Positions 47,598 to 56,785 of a stretch of DNA of 64,000 bases are shown here, one piece after another. Source of the stretch: Pseudomarimonas salicorniae. GTDB lineage: Bacteria; Pseudomonadota; Gammaproteobacteria; Xanthomonadales; Xanthomonadaceae. The position numbers and the translations under genes are program-made. Location: the NCBI RefSeq assembly GCF_023156535.1, contig NZ_JALNMH010000010.1:1-64000 (forward strand), in the 5' to 3' direction. Position 1 is the first letter of the stretch; the number at the start of each line of letters is the position of its first letter. The notes under the pieces are model-generated. The model was not told the DNA's origin and searched no databases. It saw only the letters and a list, made by a program, of their open reading frames with translations.

Positions 47598-48830
47598 TCA
47601 AGCCTGGCTGAGAGCAGCCGCCGCCCGCGCAGCGCTATACACGTAGGTGGGAACATAGCTGTGCCCCTCAAACGCCCCCGGCCATCCGAAGCTGACGACG
47701 CTCAAGGTGGCCACCGACTGTTTCCAGTGCTGGCAGCTGTCCCTGTGGCTCAGTCCAGTGTGCAGGGATAGATCGATCTGGTAGTCGCCGGGACGCAGCA
47801 GGACATGAAACTTGATCGTCCACTCTGAGCGGCCAGCGGGAAGATCTATGGCTTCTCCGAGAAGCTTGCTGTTGGTGCCGAAGATGATCTGATCCTGGTG
47901 GTCCCGAAGCCCAAAGCCCAGGGTAGCCCCCTCCATGGGTCTGATTGCGTCGATGGTGATCCGGATTTCGCACCAATCTCCGCACTCGAAATGCGGCGAC
48001 TCGTCGCACGGCTTGCCATTCAGGCGAACGTCGGCAAACGCCGCCTCTTTCAGTCCGAAATCCAGCCGCGGGAGGAGAAGTTTCTCGTCGGCATCGGACC
48101 GCTCACGCGGATTCCCGGCCATGCTGAACGCGGAGCAATCGGACGAAACAGACAAGGCCCAATCGTAGAGGGCCCTGTCCATTTCGGTCAGCTCCTGCGC
48201 GAGTGCCAGATCTTCCTCACTCACCTCCTGCTTGTCGCCGGAGGCACTCACATTCAGTCGCGGTGCGCTCGCGGGACAGTCCGGGAGGTACTGGCGGAGC
48301 GCTTCACAGACGGAATCCAGCGACGACGTAAAGCCAACAATATCGAACTCGCACAACGCCGCCTTGGCGAAGTCGAGCTTCTGGGCGGGCGAGAGCGGCC
48401 CTGAGCAGGGGTCCTTCAGCGAGGAGAGCCAGTTGATGTAGAGCTGCCGGTAGTCGTGCTGCGGACGAACCCGCTGCGCCTCAAGGAATTCGGCTAGGCT
48501 CATTACACCCCCGGCTGTGACCAGCTCCTCGCGTTCATGGGGCGCCCCGCGGCGGATCTGGAAGTACTGGGAAATCAGCCGCTTCGCTGGATCGCGCAGC
48601 ACGGTGAGCGTGACGAAGCGCTGGCGAAGAACCGGCCACTCGCCCGGGAACACCGTGAGATGTCCCGATACGCTGCACGAAACTGGCAGCGTACCTAGGG
48701 CGGCCCGGATACTGACGAAATCTCGCTCAACGGCCTGGCCGTGGCTGCCGACGCGGATGGCATCCCTCAGCGAGGTGCCGCCAGTCTTTGGCATGTGGAA
48801 GAACAGGATTCTCGGAAGCAGTTTCGTCAC
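47598..48830 (-). CDS. Sulfotransferase fused to a Wzt_C-type carbohydrate-binding domain
   Basis: The protein has 410 residues. The N-terminus MTKLLPRILFFHMPKTGGTS contains the 5'-phosphosulfate loop PKTGGTSL (residue 14). TLTVLRDPAKRLIS (about 75) is the 3'-phosphate-binding segment, so PAPS should be the donor. From about 263 to 385 a separate beta-sandwich matches the Wzt C-terminal domain: FECGDWCEIRITIDAI, GFGLRDHQDQIIFGTNSKLL, LLRPGDYQIDLSLHTG. In Wzt this fold binds the polysaccharide end, so the enzyme may sulfate, or recognise, the exported chain. The gene is next to manC, and its composition is like locus A. Sulfation itself is inferred from motifs. Confidence 0.82.
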   Translation of the reverse strand: MTKLLPRILFFHMPKTGGTSLRDAIRVGSHGQAVERDFVSIRAALGTLPVSCSVSGHLTVFPGEWPVLRQRFVTLTVLRDPAKRLISQYFQIRRGAPHEREELVTAGGVMSLAEFLEAQRVRPQHDYRQLYINWLSSLKDPCSGPLSPAQKLDFAKAALCEFDIVGFTSSLDSVCEALRQYLPDCPASAPRLNVSASGDKQEVSEEDLALAQELTEMDRALYDWALSVSSDCSAFSMAGNPRERSDADEKLLLPRLDFGLKEAAFADVRLNGKPCDESPHFECGDWCEIRITIDAIRPMEGATLGFGLRDHQDQIIFGTNSKLLGEAIDLPAGRSEWTIKFHVLLRPGDYQIDLSLHTGLSHRDSCQHWKQSVATLSVVSFGWPGAFEGHSYVPTYVYSAARAAAALSQA

Positions 48831-49077
48831 TGCGGCCTCTCCGATTGGTTCGATAAGAGTTCGGCTTTCCCCGTCTCAATGTTCCCTCCAAGACACATTG
48901 CTGATCCGGGTCGATCTGACCGGGAAGGGGCAACCCAAGCTCAGAAGAAAATGCCAGGTGGGGCCATCTGTACGGGCGGGCCAGGGGCTCAGTCGGAAGG
49001 GGCCGGAGCATAACCGCGAACAGCACATGCTTCGAGTCCCGCAGCAACTACCCTTCCGCTCCGCGGCCCGTCGTCAA

Positions 49078-49485
49078 TCAGTCATGAGCCTTGCTCTGCC
49101 TGAAGGTTAGATGCCTGTGCCCAATGTAGCTAGTTACTACCGGCACTACTACGCCAATGGCATGAGCGACAGTCTCCGGATGGAAGGACATCCCTGCGGC
49201 AGGAAAGAGGAGTCGTGCAAGGAACAGGCTTACCATAATGGTTTGCGCCACGGCCGCGAGGTTGATCAGCACGAACCACATTCCCTGCTCGATGATCGGG
49301 TTGGTAGCGGCCTTGAATACGAACAGCCGGTTAAGCAAGAAGGCGACGACCATTCCGATGCAGTAGGCGATGACGATGGCCGAGACATAGGGCATCCACC
49401 AGCTCAGCACGATCCGCGATCCGAAGTTGGCGAGCGCGGAGATACCGCCTGCGACCAGAAAAGCCATGAACTGCGTAGTCAGCAC
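49078..49485 (-). CDS. GtrA-family membrane protein
   Basis: The protein has 135 residues from GTG 49485 (VLTTQFMAFLVAGGISALAN); ATG 49467 would remove six residues of the first helix. Four membrane helices carry GtrA marks: FMAFLVAGGISALANFGSRI, FLLNRLFVFKA and SYIGHRHLTF. It probably flips a polyprenyl-phosphate sugar, here the D-arabinofuranose-type donor made by the upstream genes. The preceding gene's stop overlaps an ATG that starts a 14-codon frame (MSEFTAQQAVPVLC, stop) in another phase. That frame may be a leader, or the true N-terminus broken by a small indel. Confidence 0.8.
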   Translation of the reverse strand: MLTTQFMAFLVAGGISALANFGSRIVLSWWMPYVSAIVIAYCIGMVVAFLLNRLFVFKAATNPIIEQGMWFVLINLAAVAQTIMVSLFLARLLFPAAGMSFHPETVAHAIGVVVPVVTSYIGHRHLTFRQSKAHD

Positions 49486-49519
49486 AGGACGGGGACCGCT
49501 TGCTGGGCTGTGAACTCGC

Positions 49520-50824
49520 TCATGCTGCCGCTCGGGTCGTGTGGGCCAGCCGCTGACCCACCGCCAGACTCTCCGAAATCGAACGATCTTCCGGATAGTA
49601 GTACGCCGTATCCGCCATGTAGAACCCATCCAGCGGGGTACGCATCGGGGGCAGCATCTCCTGGAAGCCCGGGGGGCAGATGGTCTGGGCGAACTCGTAG
49701 CGATGGCAGTGCGTGGCGAGCACCCAGTCGCGGTGGAAGGCCGGGTTCAGTCGGCCGAGGTAGCCGATGACCTCTTCGATCAGTTCAGAGTTGGGGCGCG
49801 TCCACTTGGGGTGGGTCTTGGGCATGTAGAAGGGGGCGTAGAGGATGTGCTCGCCTTCACGGGTGCCGGGGTTGAGATTTGTGTACTCGATGACGCCGGG
49901 AATCTCGATCGCGGGGTCGCTGATGTTCATCCAGAAGTTCCGGCTGATCGGCTGGCGCAGCTTGAGGATGACGCAGGCGACGGGGATGTTCTCGATGCGG
50001 CGGATCCGCTCGGCAAAGTCTGCCGGCAGGGCGGGCACCATGCCGGGCACGTACTGGATGGGGGCGGTGGACAGCACCGCATCGGCCGGATGGAAATCGC
50101 CGCCTGCGCGCACGCCGGTCACCTTGCCGTCCTGCGCACACACCTCCTCGATGGGGGCGGAGAGGTGGATCCTGCCGCCGCGCCGTTCGATCTCGGCGAC
50201 CATGGCGCTCAGCAGGGTGGCTGAGCCGCCCTCGAGGTAGCCCAGGCTCTCGTTGAACAGGTTTCGTCGGGACAGGGCGATGCGCTTGATCCGTGTGCCG
50301 ATCCACGAGGCCGACAGCTGGTCGGTGTACTCGAAGAACTTCAGCCGGAAGGCGCGCTCCCACATCACATCCCAGGCCTGCTTGCCGACCCAGCCCTGGA
50401 TCCACTCCCGTGCGTTGCGCTTGTCGAGTTCGCTCCAGTCCTTGATGCCCTTGGCGTGCATGACGTGCCGGGCATAGCGGATCTTCGAGACCAGGCTCAG
50501 CTTGGGGAAGCGCAGCAGGGCGATCGGGTTGCCCCAGTCATAGAGCTGGCCGTCGACGAAGTAACCCATCTTGGTGTCGGTCCACTTCAGGCGGTCCGAC
50601 AGTCCCAGCTCGGCCAGCAGGTTGAACAGCGGGTAGTCGGTCTTGCAGATGAAGTGGTAGTAGCGCTCGATGTGCAGACCGTCGAAATCGAAGTGCGCAG
50701 ACATGCCGCCTATGCGGTCGTCGCGCTCGAAGATCTCGACGTGGTGACCAGCCTTGAGCAGTTCGAGGCCGGCCATCAGGCCCATGGGGCCGGAGCCGAT
50801 GATGAGGTGACGTTGGGTGGGCAT
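49520..50824 (-). CDS. NAD(P)/FAD-dependent oxidoreductase, protoporphyrinogen-oxidase/UGM-like
   Basis: A 434-residue flavoprotein. The N-terminal FAD motif is HLIIGSGPMGLMAGLELLKA (residue 6), with the Glu of EIFERDDRIGG ending the second strand. A second FAD-contact region, FYMADTAYYYPEDRSISES, is at the C-terminus. The middle contains HIERYYHFI as in amine-oxidase-like enzymes found next to glycan-lipid genes. It lies one base downstream of the epimerase stop, within the locus B operon. It probably acts on a lipid-linked or nucleotide sugar. Confidence 0.86.
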   Translation of the reverse strand: MPTQRHLIIGSGPMGLMAGLELLKAGHHVEIFERDDRIGGMSAHFDFDGLHIERYYHFICKTDYPLFNLLAELGLSDRLKWTDTKMGYFVDGQLYDWGNPIALLRFPKLSLVSKIRYARHVMHAKGIKDWSELDKRNAREWIQGWVGKQAWDVMWERAFRLKFFEYTDQLSASWIGTRIKRIALSRRNLFNESLGYLEGGSATLLSAMVAEIERRGGRIHLSAPIEEVCAQDGKVTGVRAGGDFHPADAVLSTAPIQYVPGMVPALPADFAERIRRIENIPVACVILKLRQPISRNFWMNISDPAIEIPGVIEYTNLNPGTREGEHILYAPFYMPKTHPKWTRPNSELIEEVIGYLGRLNPAFHRDWVLATHCHRYEFAQTICPPGFQEMLPPMRTPLDGFYMADTAYYYPEDRSISESLAVGQRLAHTTRAAA

Positions 50825-50825
50825 A

Positions 50826-51815
50826 TCAGCGCTTCAGGATCACGGAACTGTAGGTCGGGTCGGTATAGCTTTCGCGGATGGCTGCCTCGAAGGGGGTCTG
50901 CTTAACGCCGAAGACCGCTTCGGTGTCCACACCCTTGAAATCGTCCCCGGCGCTCAGCGCCTTCAGCTGATCCGCGGTGAACGGGGGCTTGCGCGAGAAG
51001 AGCGCATACGTCCTCAACAGGAAGGCGAAGAAGCCGATCGGGATGTGCACGATCAGCGTGCGCAGCTGCTTGACCTGCTTGATCGTGCGGATGATATCGA
51101 CATAGTCGATGCGGGTATCGCCGACGATGTCGTAGATCGCGCCTTCCGGCTGGTGGGCGATGCAGGCGGCAATGCAGCGGCAGAAGTCGCGCTCGTAGAG
51201 CGGCTGGCGCATGAAGCGGCCATCGCCGGGGATCGGGAACACCGGCGTGCGGGCCATGAAGCGCGACAGCCAGCCGAGGTGCTTGGGGTCGAACCAGCCG
51301 AACATCAGGGTGGGGCGCAGGATGCAGTGGGGCAGGCCGCTCTGAACCACCAAGGCTTCCTGGGCCTTCTTGGTCTCGGTGTAGTCGTCCTTGGCCACCG
51401 AGTTCACCACCGAGGAGCTGATATGCACCAGGTAGGGCACCTGATGGCGGTGGCAGGCATCGAGCACGTGTCGGGTCGCCTCGATATTGTTGCGGTCGAA
51501 CAGGTCGCGGGTCTTGCCGGTGATCTGCGCATGCAGTTGGACCACCACGGCGGCGCCTGCGAAGGCCTCTGCCCAGGCGCCGGGCTCGGCGAGATCGGCC
51601 TCGATCACCTCAACGTCAGGGTGTAGCCGCCGGAGGATGCCGAGGTTGTGGGCGTGCTTGTCGAGGGCGACCAGCCGGGTATAGCCCTGGGCCTTCAGCT
51701 CGACCACCAGGTTCTGGCCGACCAGGCCGGCGGCGCCGGTCAGCACGATACGCGCGTCCTTGGCGGCCTTGGCCGGCAGTGCCGTGACCGGGGTGGGGGG
51801 GTGGACGTCGCTCAC
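50826..51815 (-). CDS. NAD-dependent epimerase/dehydratase
   Basis: The protein has 329 residues from GTG 51815, overlapping the upstream stop as GTGA; the frame further upstream to 52193 is a shadow. The Rossmann motif is VLTGAAGLVGQNLV (about residue 25), then SSSVVNSVAKDDYTETKKAQ with the Tyr-x3-Lys pair. The C-terminal 60 residues include a hydrophobic IVHIPIGFFAFLLRTYALFS segment, which could bring the enzyme to the membrane, sensible for a lipid-linked substrate. It is part of the DprE1/DprE2 unit, and its precise reaction is unknown. Confidence 0.87.
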   Translation of the reverse strand: MSDVHPPTPVTALPAKAAKDARIVLTGAAGLVGQNLVVELKAQGYTRLVALDKHAHNLGILRRLHPDVEVIEADLAEPGAWAEAFAGAAVVVQLHAQITGKTRDLFDRNNIEATRHVLDACHRHQVPYLVHISSSVVNSVAKDDYTETKKAQEALVVQSGLPHCILRPTLMFGWFDPKHLGWLSRFMARTPVFPIPGDGRFMRQPLYERDFCRCIAACIAHQPEGAIYDIVGDTRIDYVDIIRTIKQVKQLRTLIVHIPIGFFAFLLRTYALFSRKPPFTADQLKALSAGDDFKGVDTEAVFGVKQTPFEAAIRESYTDPTYSSVILKR

Positions 51816-52540
51816 AGCTTGATCCTGCGGAACACGAACTCGGGGATATGGGTGATCACCTGCATGATGGCCCACCAGAAGCCGGGCAGATAGGCGACGC
51901 TGCGCCGCTTGTCGATGGCGCGGAGGATGCCGCGTGCGACCTGCTCCGGCTGCGCCCACAGTGCGCCCTTCTTGAAGGCTGCGGTCATCGGCGTGTCGAC
52001 GAAGCCGGGCTTGATGGTCAGCACGTTGACGCCGCTGCCGTTCAGGGCCTGGCGCAGGCCGCTGGTGAAGGCGCTGACCGCGGCCTTGGCGCTGCCGTAG
52101 AGATAGTTGCTGGCCCGCCCGCGGTCGCCGGCGACCGAGGAGATCACCGCCAGGGTGGCCGGGGCCTGCAGACGCTGCGCAAGCAGGGTGCACAGCGCGA
52201 TCACCGAGGTGCCATTGACCGCGAACTCGGTCAGCGAGGTCTCCACCGAGGCGGCGCAGTCGGCCTGGTCGGGCAGGGTGCCGTGGGCGATCAGGGCCAC
52301 ATCGATCACGCCCAGGGACGCGATGGCGGCCTCCACCAGGGCGGCGTGGGCGGGCACGTCGGTGGCCTCGAATGCGTGCGTGCCGACCTCGGCGCCGCGC
52401 ACTTCAAGGTCTTTCGCCATGACGGCCAGACGCTCGCTGCTGCGTGCGGCGAGGAACAGCCGGGCGCCGCGTTCGGCGTACTGGCGCGCGACGGCTTCGG
52501 CTATCGCCGAGGTGGCACCGATGATCAGGATGCGTTGCAT
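51812..52540 (-). CDS. DprE2-like short-chain dehydrogenase
   Basis: The protein has 242 residues from ATG 52540 (MQRILIIGATSAIAEAVARQ). The cofactor motif is GATSAIAE, the catalytic serine region is VISSVAGDRGRASNYLYGSA, and the YGSAK lysine follows. In mycobacteria DprE2 reduces the 2-keto intermediate of decaprenyl-phospho-ribose to the arabinose product. The immediately upstream DprE1-like gene overlaps it by 16 bases, so the same two-step epimerisation at C2 is inferred. The end (PEFVFRRIKL) is basic, as in membrane-associated members. Confidence 0.88.
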   Translation of the reverse strand: MQRILIIGATSAIAEAVARQYAERGARLFLAARSSERLAVMAKDLEVRGAEVGTHAFEATDVPAHAALVEAAIASLGVIDVALIAHGTLPDQADCAASVETSLTEFAVNGTSVIALCTLLAQRLQAPATLAVISSVAGDRGRASNYLYGSAKAAVSAFTSGLRQALNGSGVNVLTIKPGFVDTPMTAAFKKGALWAQPEQVARGILRAIDKRRSVAYLPGFWWAIMQVITHIPEFVFRRIKL

Positions 52541-53841
52541 GAGGGCTCCATGACCCGCCTCCAGAACGAGGAGGAGAAGGCCGGGTCGATATGTGGGATG
52601 AACTCGTCGAGGCGCGGCTGGCCGGCGCGGAACATCGCCGGGCTCATCCGCGCGTCCTTGGCCGGATAGACCGCGCCGCCGGCCTCCATCACGATGGCGT
52701 CCAGGCGCTGCAGCAGGGCCAGGGTGGCCTCGCTGCGCGGGAAATCCAGCGCCAGCGTGGTGCCGGGCCGACAGAAGCTGAGCAGGCCGGGGGCGGGGCG
52801 ATCGCCGAACTCCTTGAGCACGGCGAGGAAGGAGCCCTGCCCGCTGCGTGCAATGGCGTCGAGCAGGGCGCGCACGCCATCCTCGGCCGTCGCGGGCGGC
52901 AGCACGCACTGGTTCTGCAGGAATCCCTTCGGCCCATACATGCGGTTCCATCCACGAATCGCGTCCAGCGGATAGAAGTAGGGGCGGAAGTGCTCGATGC
53001 GCCGAACCCTCTCTCGCCGCTGGCGGTGGAAGTACAGGATGTTGAAGGGGCGCAGGCTCAGGCGGTTGACCAGCGAAACCGGGGGCGTGACCGGCAGCGA
53101 CCTAGAGCCAACCGGAAGTCGGCCCGTGGCTCCCGGCTCGGCGTGACTTGCGCGCAGAAAATGCCCGCGTCCGAGCGCCGCACCGCGGGCCAGGCAGTCG
53201 ATCCAGGCGACGGTGTAGGCGTGGGTGCGGGCCGATTCGCGTGACAGGCCGAAGAAGTCGCCAAGTCCGGCCATTCGGATGGATTCGACATCCATCCACG
53301 GCCCTGTCACCGGCAGCAGTCGAAGACGGGCATGGGTGATCAGACCCGTGAGGCCGAGCCCGCCGACGGTGGCATGAAACAGCGGCTCGCCCGGCCTGAT
53401 CGATGTACGGCCGTCACTGCGCACGAGTTCAATCTGCTCGACATGCTCGCCGAAGCTGCCGGCGACATGGTGATTCTTGCCGTGGACGTCATTGGCGATG
53501 GCGCCGCCGACCGTCGCAAACTGGGTGCCGGGCGTGACCGGCAGCAGGTAGCCGCGACGCACCGCGAAGTCCTGGATCTCGCCGAGGGTGATGCCTGCCT
53601 CGCACTCCAGCACGCCGGTGTCTGCATCGAAGGACAGGAAGTGGTCCAGTCGCCGGGTCAGCAGCAGGCTGCCGCCGGCATTCAGGCAGCTGTCCCCGTA
53701 GCTGCGTCCGTTGCCGAAGGCGAGCATCGGTGCCGCGCCGTCGGGCAGCCGGTCAGGAGCAGTGTCCAAGGGCAGGCAGCGCTGGCCCTCGACCCGCGGC
53801 CAGCGTCCCCAGGACAGTCCGGGCGTGTAGTCGCCGATCAC
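52525..53841 (-). CDS. DprE1-like FAD-binding oxidoreductase
   Basis: The protein has 438 residues. The FAD-binding domain carries MLAFGNGRSYGDSCLNAGGS (about residue 39), GTQFATVGGAIANDVHGKNH (about 105) and VGGLGLTGLIT, all as in decaprenylphosphoryl-ribose oxidase. The second half (YGPKGFLQNQCVLPP, LDFPRSEATLALL, YPAKDARMS) forms the substrate domain. It would oxidise the 2-hydroxyl of a polyprenyl-phospho-ribose. The start ATG 53841 overlaps the UbiA-type gene stop by ATGA. The Cys targeted by benzothiazinone drugs in mycobacteria was not mapped here. Confidence 0.9.
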   Translation of the reverse strand: MIGDYTPGLSWGRWPRVEGQRCLPLDTAPDRLPDGAAPMLAFGNGRSYGDSCLNAGGSLLLTRRLDHFLSFDADTGVLECEAGITLGEIQDFAVRRGYLLPVTPGTQFATVGGAIANDVHGKNHHVAGSFGEHVEQIELVRSDGRTSIRPGEPLFHATVGGLGLTGLITHARLRLLPVTGPWMDVESIRMAGLGDFFGLSRESARTHAYTVAWIDCLARGAALGRGHFLRASHAEPGATGRLPVGSRSLPVTPPVSLVNRLSLRPFNILYFHRQRRERVRRIEHFRPYFYPLDAIRGWNRMYGPKGFLQNQCVLPPATAEDGVRALLDAIARSGQGSFLAVLKEFGDRPAPGLLSFCRPGTTLALDFPRSEATLALLQRLDAIVMEAGGAVYPAKDARMSPAMFRAGQPRLDEFIPHIDPAFSSSFWRRVMEPSCNAS

Positions 53842-55298
53842 AGGTAGGTCGCAGAGAGCGCAATCACCGCGCCGATCGCCGCCACCAGCAGGCTGAAGCG
53901 GTCGGTGGCGGCGAACACCACGGGATCATCGTGCATGGTGCCGCGATGGGCCTTCATCCAGGCCCGGCTGATCCACAGCATCAGCAGCGGACAGAGCAGC
54001 CAGAGCGCCTCGGGGCGGGTGTAGAGGGCCTGGCTCTCCGGGCTGTTGATGTACAGCGCCAGCACCAGCACCGACAGGTAGCCGGCGCTGCCGCCAAGGG
54101 CCAGCAGCAAGGGCTGATCGTCCAGATGGTAGCCGCGCCCCGCGGCCTTTACCTCGCCGCGCTGGGCCAGGCCAACGAACTCGATATAACGCTTGAGCAG
54201 GGCCAGGCTGAGGAAGATGAACATGGAGAAGGCCAGCAGCCAGAACGAGGGCACCGAGCCGATGGCCGCCGCGCCGCCGATAATGCGCACCGTGTAGAGC
54301 CCGGCGAGCAGGATCACGTCGAGGATCGGAACCCGCTTCCAGCCCAGCGAGTAGCCGAGGGTGAGCACGTAGTAACCGGCCAGCACCGTGGCGAAGAGGG
54401 GGGCCACCAGCCAGGCCAGGGCAAGCCCGACGAGCGTCAGCAGCGGCGCAGCCACGAGGCCCGAGCGCAGGCTCATCGTGCCGGCGGCGAAGGGCCGCGA
54501 TCTCTTGCGCGGGTGGGCGCGGTCGGCCTCCAGGTCGAGCAGATCGTTCAGCACATAGACGCCCGAGGCGCTGAGGCCGAAGGCCAGGAAGGCGAGGCAA
54601 GACAGCAGGATAGCGTCTGGGTCGGTGAATCGATGCGCCGCGAGCAGGGGCACGAAGACCAGCAGGTTCTTCAGCCACTGGTGCACTCGCAGGGCCTTGA
54701 TCCAGACCCGCAGTCCGGCGCGCTGCCCCGGGAGATGCTCGACGTCGTTGCAGACCTTGCGGGCCTGACGGGCGAGAGACTCCCCGGCGTTGACGACCGT
54801 CGCCTTGGCCGCATGCCGCCACACCTTCAGGTCCACCGGCGCATTGCCGAGATACTCGAAGCCGCGGTCGCCGAAGCGCTCGACAAGGGCGGCTGCCTTG
54901 CGAGAGCCGGCCAGGTTGTTCTGGCCGTCACTGGCCAGTACTTCCTCGAAGCAGCCCAGGTGCCGCGCGATCGGCTCTACCAGACCGGCGTCGGAGGCCG
55001 TGCATAGCACGCGATGCCTATCGGTCGAGCGCTCCAGCAGCGCCAGCGTACACTGGTCGTAGGGCAGCAGGGCCGGATCGACGGGCCCGCGCAGCGCGAT
55101 CTCGCGCTTCAGGCGAGCCTTGCCACCCAGGAGCCAGAACGGCAGGCACAGGGCCAGCCAGGGCCGGCGCGCCAGCATCGAGAGCAGCGATTCGAACAGC
55201 AGGTCGGATTTGAGCAGCGTGCCGTCGAGGTCGACGCAAAGTGGAGCAGAAGCTTGTGCCTCTGAGCTCTCCGGCCTGTCTGATGCCCCGATTTCCAT
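53838..55298 (-). CDS. HAD domain fused to UbiA-type prenyltransferase (DPPR synthase-like)
   Basis: A 486-residue protein. Residues 20-190 form a HAD-like phosphatase: CVDLDGTLLKSD with the nucleophile Asp (about 23), then CTASDAG and FGDRGFEYLGNAPVD. From about 200 a UbiA integral-membrane domain follows with the aspartate motif NDLLDLEADRAHPRKRSRPF and a second one near LLLAGLYTVRIIGG; about nine helices. Related UbiA proteins transfer 5-phosphoribose from PRPP to polyprenyl phosphate. The HAD half may then remove the 5-phosphate, a step done by a separate protein in mycobacteria. That coupling is inferred. Confidence 0.88.
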   Translation of the reverse strand: MEIGASDRPESSEAQASAPLCVDLDGTLLKSDLLFESLLSMLARRPWLALCLPFWLLGGKARLKREIALRGPVDPALLPYDQCTLALLERSTDRHRVLCTASDAGLVEPIARHLGCFEEVLASDGQNNLAGSRKAAALVERFGDRGFEYLGNAPVDLKVWRHAAKATVVNAGESLARQARKVCNDVEHLPGQRAGLRVWIKALRVHQWLKNLLVFVPLLAAHRFTDPDAILLSCLAFLAFGLSASGVYVLNDLLDLEADRAHPRKRSRPFAAGTMSLRSGLVAAPLLTLVGLALAWLVAPLFATVLAGYYVLTLGYSLGWKRVPILDVILLAGLYTVRIIGGAAAIGSVPSFWLLAFSMFIFLSLALLKRYIEFVGLAQRGEVKAAGRGYHLDDQPLLLALGGSAGYLSVLVLALYINSPESQALYTRPEALWLLCPLLMLWISRAWMKAHRGTMHDDPVVFAATDRFSLLVAAIGAVIALSATYL

Positions 55299-55303
55299 GC
55301 GCG

Positions 55304-56647
55304 TCAGGCAATCATCTGGCGCAGCGCGTCAACCTGGCGGGCCAGCAGGCCTTCCTGCCCTCGGGTCTCCACATTCAAGCGCAGAACCGGCTCGGTGTTG
55401 GAGCCACGTAGATTGAAACGCCACTCGTCGAACTCGAGGGAGAGGCCGTCGGTGGAATCTACCCCCTTCGCCGCTGGCGCAAACTCGGACTGGACCCGGG
55501 CGATCTTCGCCTTGACATCTGCCACCTTGAAGTTGATTTCGCCGCTGCAGGGGAAGGCGGCCATCCGGGCCTCGACCAGGTTGGCAAGCGGCTTGCCGCT
55601 CCGAGAGATCAGAGCGGCAATCAGCAGCCAGGGAATCATTCCGGAGTCGCAGTAGGCGAAGTCCCGGAAGTAGTGGTGCGCGCTCATCTCACCGCCGTAG
55701 ACGGCATCCTCGGCGCGCATGCGCTCCTTGATGAAGGCATGACCGGTCTTGCTCTGCACGGGGACGCCGCCTGCGGCCTTCACCTGCTCGATGGTGTTCC
55801 ACGTGAGCCGCGGGTCATGAATGATCTTTGCGCCAGGGTGGCGGGCAAGCAGCGCTTCGGCCAGCAGGCCCACCAGGTAATAGCCCTCGATGAACCGCCC
55901 TGTGTGGTCGAAAAAGAAGCAGCGGTCGAAATCGCCGTCCCAGGCAATGCCGAAATCGGCGCCATGGGCCAGCACGGCATCGCGGGTGGCGTCACGACAC
56001 TCGGGCAGCAGCGGATTGGGGATGCCGTTCGGAAATCGCCCGTCGGGCTCGTGTTGAATGCGCACGAAGTCGAAGGGGAGGTGCCGGGCCAGCTGGTCCA
56101 CGATAAGGCCGGCGCCGCCGTTGCCCGGATTGCTGACGATCTTCAGTGGACGAAGCTCGGAAGGTTCCACGTAGCCGAGCAGATGGGCGATGTAGGCCGA
56201 TTTGTCCTCATCAACGCGCAACTGTCCGCGCTGGGCCGCGGGGTTCGGCAGGCCTGCTGCTGCGGCGTCGCGGATGGCAAGGAGGCCGGAGTCACCGGAA
56301 ATCGGACGGCTCTCCTCGCGAACCAGCTTCATCCCGTTGTAGCCCATCGGATTATGGCTGGCGGTGACCATCACGCCGCCCGCAGCACCCCGGTGCCAGG
56401 TCTGGAAGTACACCTCCTCGGTACCGCCAAGCCCGATGTCAATGACCTCCCGGCCCTGACGAATCAGGCCCTCTGCCAGAGCAGCCTGCAGACCCGGACT
56501 GGTCAGGCGGACGTCGCGGCCCAGCACCACGGGGCCCGGCCCCATCTGCGAGGAGAGAGCTGCGCCGATGCGCAGGGCGAGGTCCTCATTGAGCTCATCC
56601 GGCACTCGGCCGCGGATGTCGTAGGCCTTGAAACAGGGCAGGGTCAT
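55304..56647 (-). CDS. cpsG: Phosphomannomutase (CpsG/ManB type)
   Basis: A 447-residue alpha-D-phosphohexomutase of full length, starting [20 protein letters not shown]. The phosphoserine loop is [14 protein letters not shown] (Ser about 96), the metal loop DGDFDRC is near 240, the sugar loop [13 protein letters not shown] near 320 and the phosphate loop [14 protein letters not shown] near 420. The GEMSAHHYF form points to phosphomannomutase rather than glucosamine mutase. It converts mannose-6-P to mannose-1-P for ManC, and perhaps glucose-6-P to glucose-1-P. Five bases separate it from the UbiA gene, so it may head the locus B operon. Confidence 0.92.
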   Translation of the reverse strand: MTLPCFKAYDIRGRVPDELNEDLALRIGAALSSQMGPGPVVLGRDVRLTSPGLQAALAEGLIRQGREVIDIGLGGTEEVYFQTWHRGAAGGVMVTASHNPMGYNGMKLVREESRPISGDSGLLAIRDAAAAGLPNPAAQRGQLRVDEDKSAYIAHLLGYVEPSELRPLKIVSNPGNGGAGLIVDQLARHLPFDFVRIQHEPDGRFPNGIPNPLLPECRDATRDAVLAHGADFGIAWDGDFDRCFFFDHTGRFIEGYYLVGLLAEALLARHPGAKIIHDPRLTWNTIEQVKAAGGVPVQSKTGHAFIKERMRAEDAVYGGEMSAHHYFRDFAYCDSGMIPWLLIAALISRSGKPLANLVEARMAAFPCSGEINFKVADVKAKIARVQSEFAPAAKGVDSTDGLSLEFDEWRFNLRGSNTEPVLRLNVETRGQEGLLARQVDALRQMIA

Positions 56648-56785
56648 GCGATTTCCGGTCGCTAGGGCGGCGCATAGGGTAGGGGAAGCGGTTCGTCCGG
56701 GCGAGTTTCACCTGTCCGTTCGGACACTGTCGCTGCAGTGCACAAACGGTACACTTCGCGGCCTGCCTTCCTGGGAGATCACGAG

